NCBI GenBank assembly: GCA_964035545.1 | Contig: OZ037771.1 | Coordinates: forward strand, 15,350,289-15,414,288 | Direction of reading: 5' to 3' | DNA: 64,000 bases | Source of the DNA: Bugula neritina | Lineage: Eukaryota; Bryozoa; Gymnolaemata; Cheilostomatida; Bugulidae | Shown: piece after piece, positions 31,810-45,500 of the stretch | Position numbering within the stretch: position 1 is the first letter of the stretch | Layout of the letters: each line of letters starts with the position of its first letter | Notes under the pieces: model-generated | What the model was told of the DNA's origin: nothing | Database searches by the model: none | Seen by the model: only the letters and a program-made list of their open reading frames with translations | Program-made: the position numbers and the translations under genes

Positions 31810-32819
31810 ATGGGTAAACAGGAGTTCAATATGCTGATTATAACATGTGGCAGTCTCACCAAACAATTCCCATTGGTCGAACGATGTTTACCAAATATTC
31901 CAGAAAAGTCCAAACAGTCTGTAACGGTGAGCATAGCCCTGAGATTTTATAGAAAATGCTTTCTAAAGCTAAACGCATCATTTCCTTGGTGTAACAACCA
32001 CTGTATAGGTAGACTTCTACGTGTAAACTAAGATAAACCATGGAGTATAAACAATATGCTAAGAGTTGTCTTCTTTGAATTGAGCTGAAACATCACTATC
32101 TTGATATAAGCCATAATATTAGTGTGCCCTCTAACCACAGTACAACCCAAGAAGTTATCTCCTCAACATCAAATACTAGTCAGAGTTATCTCCCCTAAGG
32201 CACACATACTGAGTCAGCAGAGGTACATCTCCAATAGCAACGGAATAACAACCATTATCTGTTTACAAACATTTCAAATAAGATAACAGGAGTTGAATCA
32301 TGACTTTCATGCCTTTATGATATTGTAAATAAAATAAAATAGACGTGCATATAGTAGTGATGACCTGTAGTCTGTGTATGTAGACAATAATGCTCTACTG
32401 TTTCTATTCCGCAGGTAAATGATCGGCAAAGAGTAGAGTTCAATGTCACATCATGCGGAGGTAATATTTCCGGTCTGAAAGAAAGCTGTGATAATACGGA
32501 TGCTTACATCATATTCTATGACACGACAAGACCCGAAGCAGTTTCTATTTATGATAGTTTTATTAAGCAGACTCTTAGGACCAATGGGAAAGCAGTTCGG
32601 GTGGTGGGTATACGGCCCACATCCACTAAAAGAAGTATTACACGGAAATCTCAAAGATCTAAGTCTATTTCTTCTAGATGGGGTTCTTGTCACGAGGTTA
32701 TAATATGTCAAGGAGACAGCTCTGCTCAAAGGAAACGACTTTATCGAATAATCGCAAACCAACTTATACAGTTACAGGATAGCCCGTATGAACAAAACAC
32801 TTGTTGCACTATCTTGTAA
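31810..32819 (+). CDS. CaaX-terminated small-GTPase-like protein lacking nucleotide-binding motifs, copy 2 (173 aa)
   Basis: Two coding exons, 31810-31926 and 32415-32819, in phase 0. The intron position is the same as in copy 1, directly before VNDRQRVEF here and VDDEQSVKF there, so the two arose by tandem duplication. Equivalent segments are FNMLIITCGSLTKQFPLVER (no GKS/T), AYIIFYDTTRPEAVSIYD, AVRVVGIRPTSTKRSITRKS, QRSKSISSRWGS and AQRKRLYRIIANQLI. The C-terminus CCTIL is a CaaX box (CTIL) with an extra Cys before it that might be palmitoylated. P-loop, DxxG and NKxD are all missing. I estimate the two copies at roughly 40% identity, so the duplication is old and both are probably under selection. 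The partner and function are unknown. Confidence 0.72.
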
Positions 32820-33555
32820 TGAACCAATTAAATATGATAGAATGCTAATTTGATACAATCTGCATAATCTTATATATTTTATTGTTTCACTTAATATTTT
32901 ATTAATAATTTACGTATAATGCTCAATTTTATAGTTTATCAAACATTTTTTCTATATGAATCATCACAATCAAAATAAATAACTAGGTTAGTGCATATTT
33001 GATTGATATTCTTTTCTAGTAACAAAAAAGTTTAGTAAACATAGTAATTTATTTAATGCAAAATGTTTTACATCAGATATGATATAATATTATTATGTTA
33101 GAACTTGTATGAATGAAGTACAGGTATATTATTATTCACATTTAGCCGATAGTTAGAGAGCGGGCAACTCTACATAATTAATGACCCGTATCTATTATTT
33201 GCCTATTCTCAAATATTAAGATGGCAGGTTTTAAAACGAGTTATTACGACATTTACCAAGACGGCAAGTGGTACCTGCGTTTCTTGACTTTCATTTAGCT
33301 AAAGGTAGGGTGAATGCATGAGCGAACTATTTTTTGGAGAATTGGTGAGACTAACACTTAGATTCTAACAGCAATTCAAACAACAGACGATGGTCAATTT
33401 TTCTGTAATCGGTACATTGTAATTTATTATCATTATCTCTCAAGTGGTAGACGAGTGTAGTATTTTTGTTATCTCGTTCATGCAGCTTTTGCGATTTACC
33501 TTAGATGATTTAAATAATATCAATATGTGTTGCAAACATTGACATATTAGAAGCA
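32820..33555. other. intergenic region before the RhoGEF gene
   Basis: AT-rich 3' flank of copy 2 (AATAAA near 32973) followed by the presumed promoter and 5'UTR of the RhoGEF. I see no distinct motif or reading frame. Confidence 0.5.
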
Positions 33556-36500
33556 ATGGCTGAACCAGTGGTATCAGACTGTGGCGCTAGACTAAGAGAC
33601 TCTCATACTCACAGTCACAGTGATAGTCATACTGATACTCATTCTGATTCTAAAAGTGGAATAAACAACAAAGCTAAACATAGGCTGAAGTCTAAGAAAA
33701 CAAATGTTGAACAGAGTCAACTTCAGGTCGAAGATGAAACAACTTCATCATCTGCAGGGAGTCCTAATCATTTTGTTTATCGTAATAATAATGTGAACAA
33801 GAATGTTATTGAATATCATGATGGTGATCGCGGTGACAACAAACCAAGGATAAGCACACATTTAGGGATAGAATCGTCAATAGGAGGTCAAGATACTAGT
33901 ACTTACGCTAGCAGCAATTCACAGTCAGATGCTAACACGGCACTATGGGTTATAAATCACGCATCTCATACCCCAGCTCACAATCATAGTGATAGTAATT
34001 CTTACTCTAGTCGCAGTAATGTTAAACTTACTGAAATTAATACTTACCGTCATCATACCAATGGAAATTCGCATTCAACTCGGTCGTCTGCAAATCTAAA
34101 GAAAAATGATGGTAGCAATTCTGGTGTACTAGATCCTATCAGTATCACTGCCTCAAATTTTTCTACAGGAATCAAAGTTGATCACAGTAATGGCAGTGTA
34201 AGTTGTGACAGTAAAAACTATTTGCCTTCCACTGCTCAACATCATTTTCAGATAAGAAACCAAGGTGATGCTCACTTGAACCAACAAGGTAATTAAAATA
34301 GGAATAACTTTCATGCCAAATTTGTTATCACACTCACATTGACAATTGCTTTCTCTGATTGTTGTATTATGATTATTGACCATTGTATTGGTAGTAAAAT
34401 GTTTGCCTTGACTTCTGTTATAATTAACTTCCCTGCTAAATACTGGTATCAGTTTTACTTGCATTTAATTTCAGCTTGCAACAGGGAGACTGAGAATTCT
34501 TTGAAGAGTTTATCTCAAACCAAATCTGTAAACCTGAAGGTAAGCTAGTGTATAATGTTCATATCCATGTTCTTTATACTCACAGTAGGAGCAGTATAAA
34601 TTTGTAGACACTTTTTTATTGTTCTTAATTGTTATACTATATACTATGAACAACAATAACACACATTTTGAATTTATATTTTTCTTTATAAAATCATAAA
34701 CTTATAAGGGAATTAAGGCAGCATTTGAACAATTCTGTGATATTTCTCTAAAAGCATAATACAGAACAATAATAAATTCAAAGATTTGAAATCAATTTGC
34801 AGTGCAGTTTCTTATTTTATCCGCTTGATTATAAAGTGTAATGTATTTTATGCTATCCCAAAGTGTTGCACAACCATTTCAAAATCTTACTGGTTGTAAT
34901 GTCTAAAAGGTAGGGAATTTGGTACTTTGTTGTAATAAGCAGTTTACTAATACGTTGTAAACATAGTTGATGTATAATATATTTAAATTATAATTATTGT
35001 TGAAATAAATCTGGTAGACCTAATTATTATGTTTTTATTCTACGAAAAGTTGGTAAAATCAGACTTTGTTTTACTAATTTTAAATTTGTTTTTAAGCACA
35101 TGAATTATTATACCACTACTACTAGCATTGCAACAGTGGTTTACAAGTTTTCACTTAATTTATAATTGATAAGTAAGTGGTTAGTGTGGTGGGATAGTAT
35201 GTTGGGTTAGTGTGGTGGGATAGTATGGTGGGATAGTATGGTAGGATAGTATGGTGGTATAGTATGGTGGGATAGTATGGTGGGATAGTGTAGTGAGATA
35301 GTATGGTGGGATAGTATGGTGGGATAGTATGTTGGGTTAGTATGGTGGGATAGTGTAGTGAGATAGTATGGTGGGATAGTATGGTGGGATAGTATGGTGG
35401 GATAGCGTGGTGGGATAGTATGGTGGGATAGCGTGGTGGGATAGTGTAGTGGTATAGTATGGTGGGATAATATGGTGGGTTAATGCATAGAGTGTTGGTT
35501 GACGACCCTCAGTGTGGACATAACTCCAGTGGAATACATTCTTTCACTCTGGCCAATAATGATATCTGTCATGCCGCTAGGACTTCCTGTTAACTTGTTA
35601 CAAGTCTTCTAATTGGTTACCTAGTGGCAAGCTATTGATATTTCCTCAAGTGTGCTGAACATAACAGTTGAGTGGGTCTCCAGAATGATATTTAGTTGTT
35701 GAAATGTTAAAATATGATGATGAATTGTACACTTGAGTGTTGCATAGTATAGCTGAGTAGCACTACACATGTATTAATGGCCCTTCATTCCTAGCTATTA
35801 AGGTTTGTATAAATATTGAGCTGATAGTGTAGGTTGTATGTATTCTACTGTTTACATCATAACCATTAGATTAGTGGAGTTAGAATAACATAATTGAGCT
35901 CTCATAGCAGTAGCTGGGAGATGTTGAATGGCTGTAACATCACATCTACTCCTTAGTTATTATCTGAGTAGTGGTGTGTTTGTCTTACTTTTCTGTCGGT
36001 GGGAGTTGTAGGTGAGTTGAATTTTGAGATGCTGTTACCTGTATACTTATATATATAATATAGTATTTACACTGAGATGGTGTTACCTGTATACCTATAT
36101 ATATATATAATAATATAGTATTTACACTGAGATGGTGTTACCTGTATACTTATATATATAATATAGTATTTACACTAAGGTGGTGTTACCTGTATACTTA
36201 TATATATAATATAGTATTTACTCTGAGGTGGTGTTACATGTATACTTATATGTATAATATAGTATTTACACTGAGATGGTGTTACCTGTATACTTGTATA
36301 TATAATATAGTATTTACACCTAGGTGGTGTTACCTGTATACTTATATATATAATATAGTGTTTACACTGACATATGATTATTTCAGAACTCAACTGAAGA
36401 TTTAAACTCCGTCACCTCAAGTCATACAAAACTCAGACTTCAACTAAAAAGAGTCAAACTTTTCTCTTTGAGAAAATTTCGTTCCAAACCTTCAATGAAT

Positions 36501-39500
36501 TCCAGCAATGAATCACTGAATAGGTGAGCTTCGTAAACATTATATTATGTGTCACACAGGTGTCAGTATTGCATGTCATACAGGTGTCAGTAATAGGTGT
36601 CACAGGTATTAGTACTATGTGGCACACCTGTCATTACCATGTGTCGTTCAGGTGTCAGTATAATGTGTCACACAGGTGTCTGTACTATGTGTCACACAGG
36701 TATAGCAGTGTATCTTTACTGTTACAGTGCAGACAGCGATTCTATGTCATTCAGTTCATCTTTCGTGAGTCTATCGAGGCCGTCGTTTCCTGTTAATATC
36801 AAGTCACCATCAACCAAGTCCCAGACAGGGTCGGATCGCTCCCCCAAGAGTCCCCTCCAGCTCTACACCCCTCACCCAGCATTCAACAACCTGGCTGGCA
36901 AACTACTCGGCAGTAAACAGAGTTCCAGTAACATCCGTAGTCTGAGATCTGATGTCTCTCCGGAGCCTGCAGACCCCAAACCTTCCCAAGATAAGGTCTG
37001 TCAGTTTCTTATCTGTAGTCTGAGTTCTATACTCTGTAGTCTGAGTAATATACTCTGTGGTCTGAGTAATGTACTCTGTAGTCTGAGTAGTATACTCTGT
37101 AGTCTGAGTAATATACTCTGTAGTCTGAGTAATATACTCTGTAGTCTGAGTAATATACTCTGTAGTCTGAGTAATATACTCTGTAGTCTGAGTAATATAC
37201 TCTATAGTCTGAGTAATATACTCTGTAGTCTGAGTAATATACTCTGTAGTCTGAGTAATATACTCTGTAGTCTGAGTAATATACTCTATAGTCTGAGTAA
37301 TATACTGTGTAGGCAGGTACCAGGTCTGCATCCGACAGCACTCTGCTGGAAGAACTCTGGGATACTGACAGCAGCATCACGGAAGATGAGGGCATTACAG
37401 ACGTAAACAGTCCCCCTCCTTCCTGTCCCTCCCCTCTTACGTCTGCTGCTGTAGCCAGGAGCCTCAGCTTGCCGTCTGCAAGTGCCACGTCAGCAGGTGG
37501 AGCTCCTGGCAGCTCCGATGAGGCAGCGGTTGGCACTAAACGGAGGAATATGAGAATCAAGTCAAGGAAGACACACCCACCCACCACGTCTGCTGCCAAT
37601 CAACAGGTTGTGGGCGTGGCTAAGGACACTAATGACTTCCAGAGTTTCCCGCTCGGTCCAAAGGTAGTATATACTTACTCTGACATGTATACTTACTCTG
37701 ACATATATACTTACTCTGACATATATACTTACTCTGCCTGATACAAGTAAGTCATTGTATCTAACTTCAGCCCGACTCAAGTGAAACGAGTGTCTTCTCC
37801 AACGAGAGCCTCTTTCTGAGTGAAGGAAACCTGTACGATGACTCGTCTCCACTGGAGGAAGTCATCACTGAGCTGACCCGGAAGTTCCCGCCCACTCGGC
37901 TGTCTCAGTCTGCAAAGAGCAGCAAAGATCGAGGTCACAAGAGTGAGCCTTTCCCTGACGGTACGCCCTGCTCTATACCTGTGTTACCTGTATACTATAC
38001 TATTACCTGTGTTACCTGTATACTATACTATTACCTGTATATTATACTATTACCTGTGTTACCTGTATATTATACTATTACCTGTATACTATACTATCAC
38101 CTGTATTATCTGTATATGTAGGGACTGCTCAACAGTTTATGCAGGCGGTGACCTCCAGATGTCCTTCAGGTATGACCCGCAGTGTTCACTCCTTACCCCT
38201 CGTATGCGAAGAGCCAACTCAATCTGAGCATATGGTGAGTATCACTACTACTCACTACCAGTACCACTCACTACCAGTACTACTCACTATCAGTATTACT
38301 CACTACTACTCAGTCTCAGTACTACTCACTGCTACTCAGTGTCAGTACTACTCACTACCAGTACTACTCACTGCTACTCAATCTCAGTACTACTCACTGC
38401 TACTTAGTCTCAGTACTACTCACTACCAGTACCACTCACTACTACTCAGTCTCAGTACTACTCACTACCAGTACCACTCACTACTACTCACTATCAGTAC
38501 TACTCACTATCAGTACTACTCACTACTACTCAGTCTCAGTACTACTCACTATCAGTATTACTCACTACTACTCAGTCTCAGTACTACTCAGTATAATATT
38601 CACTTACTAGAGAGATAAACACTGTCACAGTTGAAGTGTGGCCAACTCAAAGCTAATGAAATGTTGAACATATTCTAGTTTCCTTCTTGTTTCCATGACA
38701 CTCAGTCACTTTTCTGGCACAGCACCACCTCTACATACATAATAATTTCCATTTAGCAGTTAATTTATTCCTAGGCTCAGTTTGTTGATGAATTGCCGTA
38801 GATTATAGGACTAGGTGCGGTTTAGATGTCTTCTGCAGTTGAACATAATCATATAACTGTGTGGTACTGTACTGTATACCGTATTCAGTCTCACTAATAA
38901 CTATTACTCAGTCTCACTAATAACTATCACTCAGTCTCACTCACTAATAACTGTCACCCAGTCTCACTCACTAACAACTATCACTCAGTCTCACTAATAA
39001 CTATCGCCCAGTCTCACTCATTATTAACTATCACATTCTGCCAAAGGATGCAGCTGTAGGATTTGATCTATTTGGAAAGGCCAGTGTTTTGATTCAAAAG
39101 TCTTAAAAATAGTTGTTTGTTCATTGACTTGCCTCCGCACCCTAAAAGATAACCTGCAGAGAAAGTTAAAGGACTTGAGTTATTGAAATATGGCTGCAGA
39201 TAAATGGTATAAATTTAGTGTTGGTATATGATTACCTCATTAAATGTTTTCACCTGGACACGTAGTCTAGGTCATGTTTGATTAAGTAAGCCAATACCTC
39301 CTGCAAACACCCTGTGTACACACTAAATTAAATACTTTCCTTCTCTCCAGCCTTCATCAGCCCCTTTCAAGTGTTACACTTATCAACTACATTGTACACT
39401 TTCATGTTTACACCTAGCTCAACATTATGTACACTACTTATCAACCCCTTAGTCATTAGTGTGTGTGTTACATAGCAAGTTCACTTTATCTCTCCTTTCT

Positions 39501-42500
39501 GCTCATAGCATTATCCCCCCCCCCTGCTTGTTCTCTCCCTGCTTGTTCTCTCCCTGCTTGTTCTCTCCCTGCTTCCTCTCCCTGCTTCCTCTCCCCCTGC
39601 CTCTTCTCCCATTGCCACATTCATTAAATTTTGTCAGAAAATCTTGGGTTTTCTTTCCACTAAGCCATTGAACTGGAGCAGTTTTTTGGAAGGGGGGGTT
39701 GCGCCCGTGATAATGATACTCAGTCAGTAACTAACTACTAGTACTACTCACTCAGTCAATAACTAACTACTAGTGCTACTCACTCAGTCAACAACTAACT
39801 ACTAGTACTACTCACTCAGTCAATAACTAACTACTAGTACTACTCACTCAGTCAATAACTACTAGTACTACTCACCCAGTCAATAACTAACTACTAGTAC
39901 TACTCACTCAGTCAATAACTAACTACTAGTACTACTCACCCAGTCACGAACTAGAATGCAACATATATAGATACAAGCAACGCACAGCATCATCTAACAG
40001 TTCAGTCCAACTGCGACATCAGCACATGACTGGAAAGTTCCACCAGAGGAATTCTCTACAAGAGGAAAGCCCTACAACTTACAAGGGGGAAAGCCCCTCC
40101 ATTGTCACCATTCTATTCACCAGTCTACAAAACTATTCATAAAGAGATTACAATTTCTTACGCATGGAAATTGATATTTATTCGGACATGTGGCTTATCT
40201 TTGAGCCCCTCACCAACCACTAAACTAAACTCTGCGTAACCCTTGATGATCAGCCAGTAACTAGTTGCTAATATTCAAATACTTTGTGAATGTCAGGAGT
40301 GGAATATATAGAATAAATAAGTGTTAGTCAGTGCCTTTGTGTGGCAATTCGTCTGTCTGTGCGTCATAATCTAAGGAATGGGTGAAGTGAGCTGGTGTTG
40401 TGACCCACTTGACTTCTGCAAGGCTGTAAACATGTCACCTTGAGCTCTACACACACTCCTTGAACTCTATACACTCTTCTCCTTGACCTCTATACACTCT
40501 TGCCTTATCTCGAGCACTGCTGCGAGTCCCTAATTGACATATTTCTGACTCTGTTGGTAAATATTTACAAATATTATGCTGTATAACTGTGATGCTGTGA
40601 AGCATGATATACTATACTCAGCTGACATGTTACATCACACTCTCCTCTCCTAATAGACAGCACACAGGTGTTCTACCTCACCTTCTCTCTGCTCTGTTGT
40701 AAAGCAAAAGTTTCAAGATTAATTTTAAAAAGGTGGTGAGCTGAGAAATAGCAGTCCAGCCCTTGCTACAAGGGTGATAGAGTTTAGCTACAGCAAGGGG
40801 AAGGGGTGTAGTTACAGTAAGAGAAAGGAGTGTAGTTACAGCAAGAGAAAGGGGTGTAGCTACAGCAAGGGGAAGGGGTGTAGCTACAGCAAGGGGAAGG
40901 GGTGTAGCTACAGCAAGGGGAAGGGGTGTAGCTACAGCAAGGGAAAGGGGTTCATTGTGTGGGAGAGTTGCAGTGCAATGATGCCAGAGTCAGCCTGCCA
41001 GACCTACGCTGTTACAGAGTGTCAGTGTCATATCTTGTATGTTGAGAGGAACTGCTCCTCAGAATTCCATTCTACAAGTAATTGGTCCATATGTTTGTTT
41101 TTGAATTTAGTTCTGAGTAGATGTTGATTGGTAGAGGTTATACACAAATACTTCTTGTAATTGAGTTGTGTTTGTTTTTCCAACCTGTAATAGAATGTGT
41201 GCAGTAGAGTTTGTTCTGTGTTAGCTGACACCACAGAGAAAGTGCGTGCTGTTAGCTGACACCACAGAGCAAGTGTCTGTGTGCTGTTAGCTGACACCAC
41301 AGAGCAAGTGTCTGTGTGCTGTTAGCTGACACCACAGAGCAAGTGTGTGCTGTTAGCTGACACCACAGAGCAAGTGTGTGCTGTTAGCTGACACTACAGA
41401 GCAAGTGTGTGCTGTTAGCTGACACTACAGAGCAAGTGTGTGCTGTTAGCTGACACTACAGAGCAAGTGTGTACTGTTAGCTGACACCATATAGCAAGTG
41501 TGTGCTGTTAGCTGACACCACAGAGCAAGTGTCTGTGTGCTGTTAGCTGACACCACAGAGCAAGTGTGTGCTGTTAGCTGACACCACAGAGCAAGTGTTA
41601 GCTGACTGAGACAAGCACCTGCTAGCCCAGCTCTCACTCAATCTAACCATAAGGCCCTGCTGCTCTAATTAGTAATTTGTGTTGACATTTAGAATGATGC
41701 CCAGAGAAAGGCCATAGTGGAGGAGATAATTGCCAGTGAAGAGAAATATGTGAAGAATTTAGAGCAAATATCTCAGGTGTGTAAAGCAGATGCCTCTGGC
41801 ATTGGTAGAGTGTATTAAATTGAAGTATGTGTATAATTAGTAGAGTGTGCTTGTTATATAATCTTAACTTATTAAATTACCTCAACTAATTACACTACAA
41901 TATATACTATATGTACATACTGTACATACTATCACATGCTATACAGTATATGTATATACTATCACATGCTATACAATATATGTACATACTATCACATGCT
42001 ATACAGTATATACATACTAACAGGCAGTGAAGGAGATAGAGGAAGAGAACTTACTAGACAAAGAGTTACTCTACGCCATCTTCCATGATCTCCGACTCCA
42101 GGAAACCTCCGTCCACCACTTCATTCTGCTCGACTCTCTCAAGAAGATCGTAGCTAACAACAGCTGGGATGCAGACAGCTCTGTCATAGGTCCTGTCATG
42201 TTCAACACAGTGAGTGTAGTGTGTTGTCTATTCCCTCGCATGTATGTTACTAGTCAAAGTCATTATACATATTATATATATTATAGTTTAATGTTATTGA
42301 TATATATTATTGTTATTATATGATATCAATATACTCTAGCCACAATGTAGATTGTTAAATATTCTAAATTGTGCATCTTGTGATATCTTGCAAGTTGTTC
42401 TTCCAACTTAGCCAATGGAAAGGCAACTCCGAGAAATAAACAATAGCGTTAGGTTGCTGGTACAGCTCTACTCCTCTTGTAGTTCCAGAGCTCTTCCCTT

Positions 42501-45500
42501 AGAGACAATTATCTTGCTTATGTTGGAAAGTGTGAGAAGTCAAAGCAGCTCATGAAAACACAACTCTCAAAAAATGCAGCTTTAGAAAAGTTCAACGAGG
42601 TAATGCTGTTAGTTCTGTGTGTAGAGATCGTTAGCTCTGTGTAGAGAGTGTTAGTTCTCTGTGTAGAGAGTGTTAGTTCTTTGTGGAGAGAGTTAGCTCT
42701 GTGTAGAGAGTGTTAGTTCTCTGTGTAGAGTGTTAGTTCTCTGTGTAGAGTGTGTTAGTTCTCTGTGTAGAGAGTGTTAATTCTGTGGAGAGAGAGTTAG
42801 TTCTCTGTGTAGAGAGAGTTAGCTCTGTGTGGAGAGAGAGTTAGTTCTCTGTGTAGAGAGAGTTAGTTCTCTGTGTAGAGAGAGAGTTAGTTCTGTGTAG
42901 AGAGAGTGTTAATTCTCTGCGTAAAGAGTGTATAACCATAGAGTACATTGTCAGTTGTTCATATGATGAGGCGTGTCTCTAAGGATTTGTAGTACCAGTT
43001 ATATTTTAAATGATTTTAGAAATTCAAGCGAAAGAACAAGAGTGGACAGCATCTAAAAGAGGCAATCATGCTGCCTGCAAATAGATTAAGCAGTTATTTG
43101 ATGTTACTAGAGGTATGTTTCTCTCTCTCTGATAACTCACTCATTTTCTGTAATGACTCACTCTCTCTGATGACTCACTCTCTCTGATGAGTTGTGCAAG
43201 TTTCTACTGTAATTACACACTTGCCATGTTTTTGATGTTGCTATTCATCATCATCTTAGAGCAGTAACTTCCCTTGTACTTTGTACATGTTTGTTAACCT
43301 TACAGCGCTACTTGAAGTACACCCCGCTACACCATCCCGACTATGTGGAGGTGCCTAAGGCTTTAGAGACGGTGAAGACTCTGCTAGACACTGTTGGTAA
43401 AGTTGATAATAAAAGCCGAAAGACAACTCTGAAGAAGTTGGAAGAACTTCTTGAGGTGTCAGAGGTGTGTATAGAATCCATTCTCTCCTCTCTTAGAGAT
43501 ACAGCACAGTGTTGTCTGCTCGTGTCTCTCTCAATAGTTGTCTGCCCTTTCATTCCTTCATTGTTTGTAGCTTGTGGCCCCGGATAGAGACTTTATCAGA
43601 GTGGATACGGTCACGTTCCTAGTGAGTATACTTATATAATAGTTGATGCTGTGTTCTCAAATCTCTAACATATTGGGGAGACACACACTGTTCCTCTTTT
43701 TCACAGGCCCACAGGCAAGATTTCAGGCTATGGATGTTCTCAGATCTCATACTAATGACGGTGAATAAACGCAGCACCAGCAGGAAAGATTCTTCAATAG
43801 TCTTGTGAGTGTATAATAAATATGATACTATGTCTCTCCATTTGTGTCAGCCTGAAACAGTATCTAGGTCAGTGTGTAGTATCTAGGTCAGTGTATAGTA
43901 TCTAGGTCAGTGTATAGTATCTAGGTCAGTGTGTAGTATCTAGGTCAATGTATAGTATATAGGTTCGTGTACAGTATGTAGATCGGCGTGACAAAGTATC
44001 TAGGTCAGTGTATAGTATCTAGGTCAGCATGTGGTATATAGGTCAGCGAATATTGCAGACACGGACAGCATGGTCAAGATATTGTTCCCGGTCACAAGAG
44101 TTCTCATAAACTACACAAGCGAGTGGGACTAGAAGACACGGAAGTGCTCAACTGTAAGTTTCACTGAATCTGCTGCTCCATTCGAGGTCATATCTCTCTG
44201 AAGTAGAGAGTTATGAAGTAACTGCAGCATACTAACTTCCTGTTTATCTCGCAGCTCCTGAGACGGAGGTGAAGAAGTATGCAGAAGACATCAAGACCGT
44301 CGAGTCTGACCTCCTACTTCTCCGGGAGATTCAAGAGAAGGCAACTCTGCTCTCACAGTCTCAGCAGGTTAGTTTTTCCTCCTCTTTCTTCCTCCTCTAC
44401 CAGAGAGCTTGTCTCTTCCTCCACCAGAGAGCTTCTCTCTTCCTCCTCCACCAGAGAGCTTGTTTCTTCCTTCTCCACCAGAGAGCTAGACTCGTCTCAC
44501 TCCTTCCTTTTACAGATGCTGCTGTCCCAGATTTCCGGTCAAATAACGAGATGTGAGCAGAACCTCCGAGCTCTGCGGCAGCGGGTGGACACAACGGACT
44601 TGGCATCACTCCGCCTCCTCATGCAGGCACCGTGAGTAGTACTTTGACTATGACTAGTAGTACTTTCACTACGACTAGTAGTACTTTCACTATGGCTATT
44701 AGTACTATCACTATGACTAGTAGTACTGTCACTATGACTAGTAGTACTGTCACTACAACTAGTAGTACTATCACTACGACTAGTAGTACTATCACTACGA
44801 CTAGTAGTACTGTCACTACGACTAGTAGTACTGTCACTATGACTAGAAGTACTGTCACTATGACTAGTAGTACTGTCACTATGACTAGTAGTACTATCAC
44901 TATGACTAGTAGTACTGTCACTATGACTAGTAGTACTGTCACTATGACTAGTAGTACTATCACTATGGTTATTAAAACTGTCACATTCTGTTCTCCAGGG
45001 ATGGAGGTCAGGAATACAAGCTGGTGTTCAGAGACGCCAAGGTTCGCTCCTCCTGGGAGAAAGACTTCCTCACGGCTAAGCACGGTCTGGAGACCGCTAA
45101 CTTCAACAAACTCCCTCCGGAATTTGTTACTGAGATTCCAGTTGACAAAACTCGAGCTGGCATGCAGGTTTGTAGTGTATTTATAGTGTACTTATTTGTA
45201 GGTAAGGTAATGTACTTACCTGTAAGTAATGTAATATACTTACCTGTAGTTCACATGTGCTGCCTCCACGATGACTGGTCCGGCCAGTGAGAAGCAGATG
45301 TGGTTCTGTAACAGCGACAGCAGCGCTGCTCACCTCTGCAGGCTGTCGGCATCGTCTAGACCGACTCTGATAGACTGTGCACCTCTACCTAACTGCAGCA
45401 GTAGAGTGGCGGCTATGTGCGCCACCCCGGCTCACAAGGAAACCGGTGCGTAGCAATATATACGTCGTACTATGTATAATATACACGTTACACTATGTAT

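Noticed and set aside
33556-34296. Separate His/Ser-rich secreted or metal-binding protein
   Set aside because: The frame ends at a donor (gtaatt) and continues in phase through six more exons to the DH domain, so it is the N-terminus of the RhoGEF.
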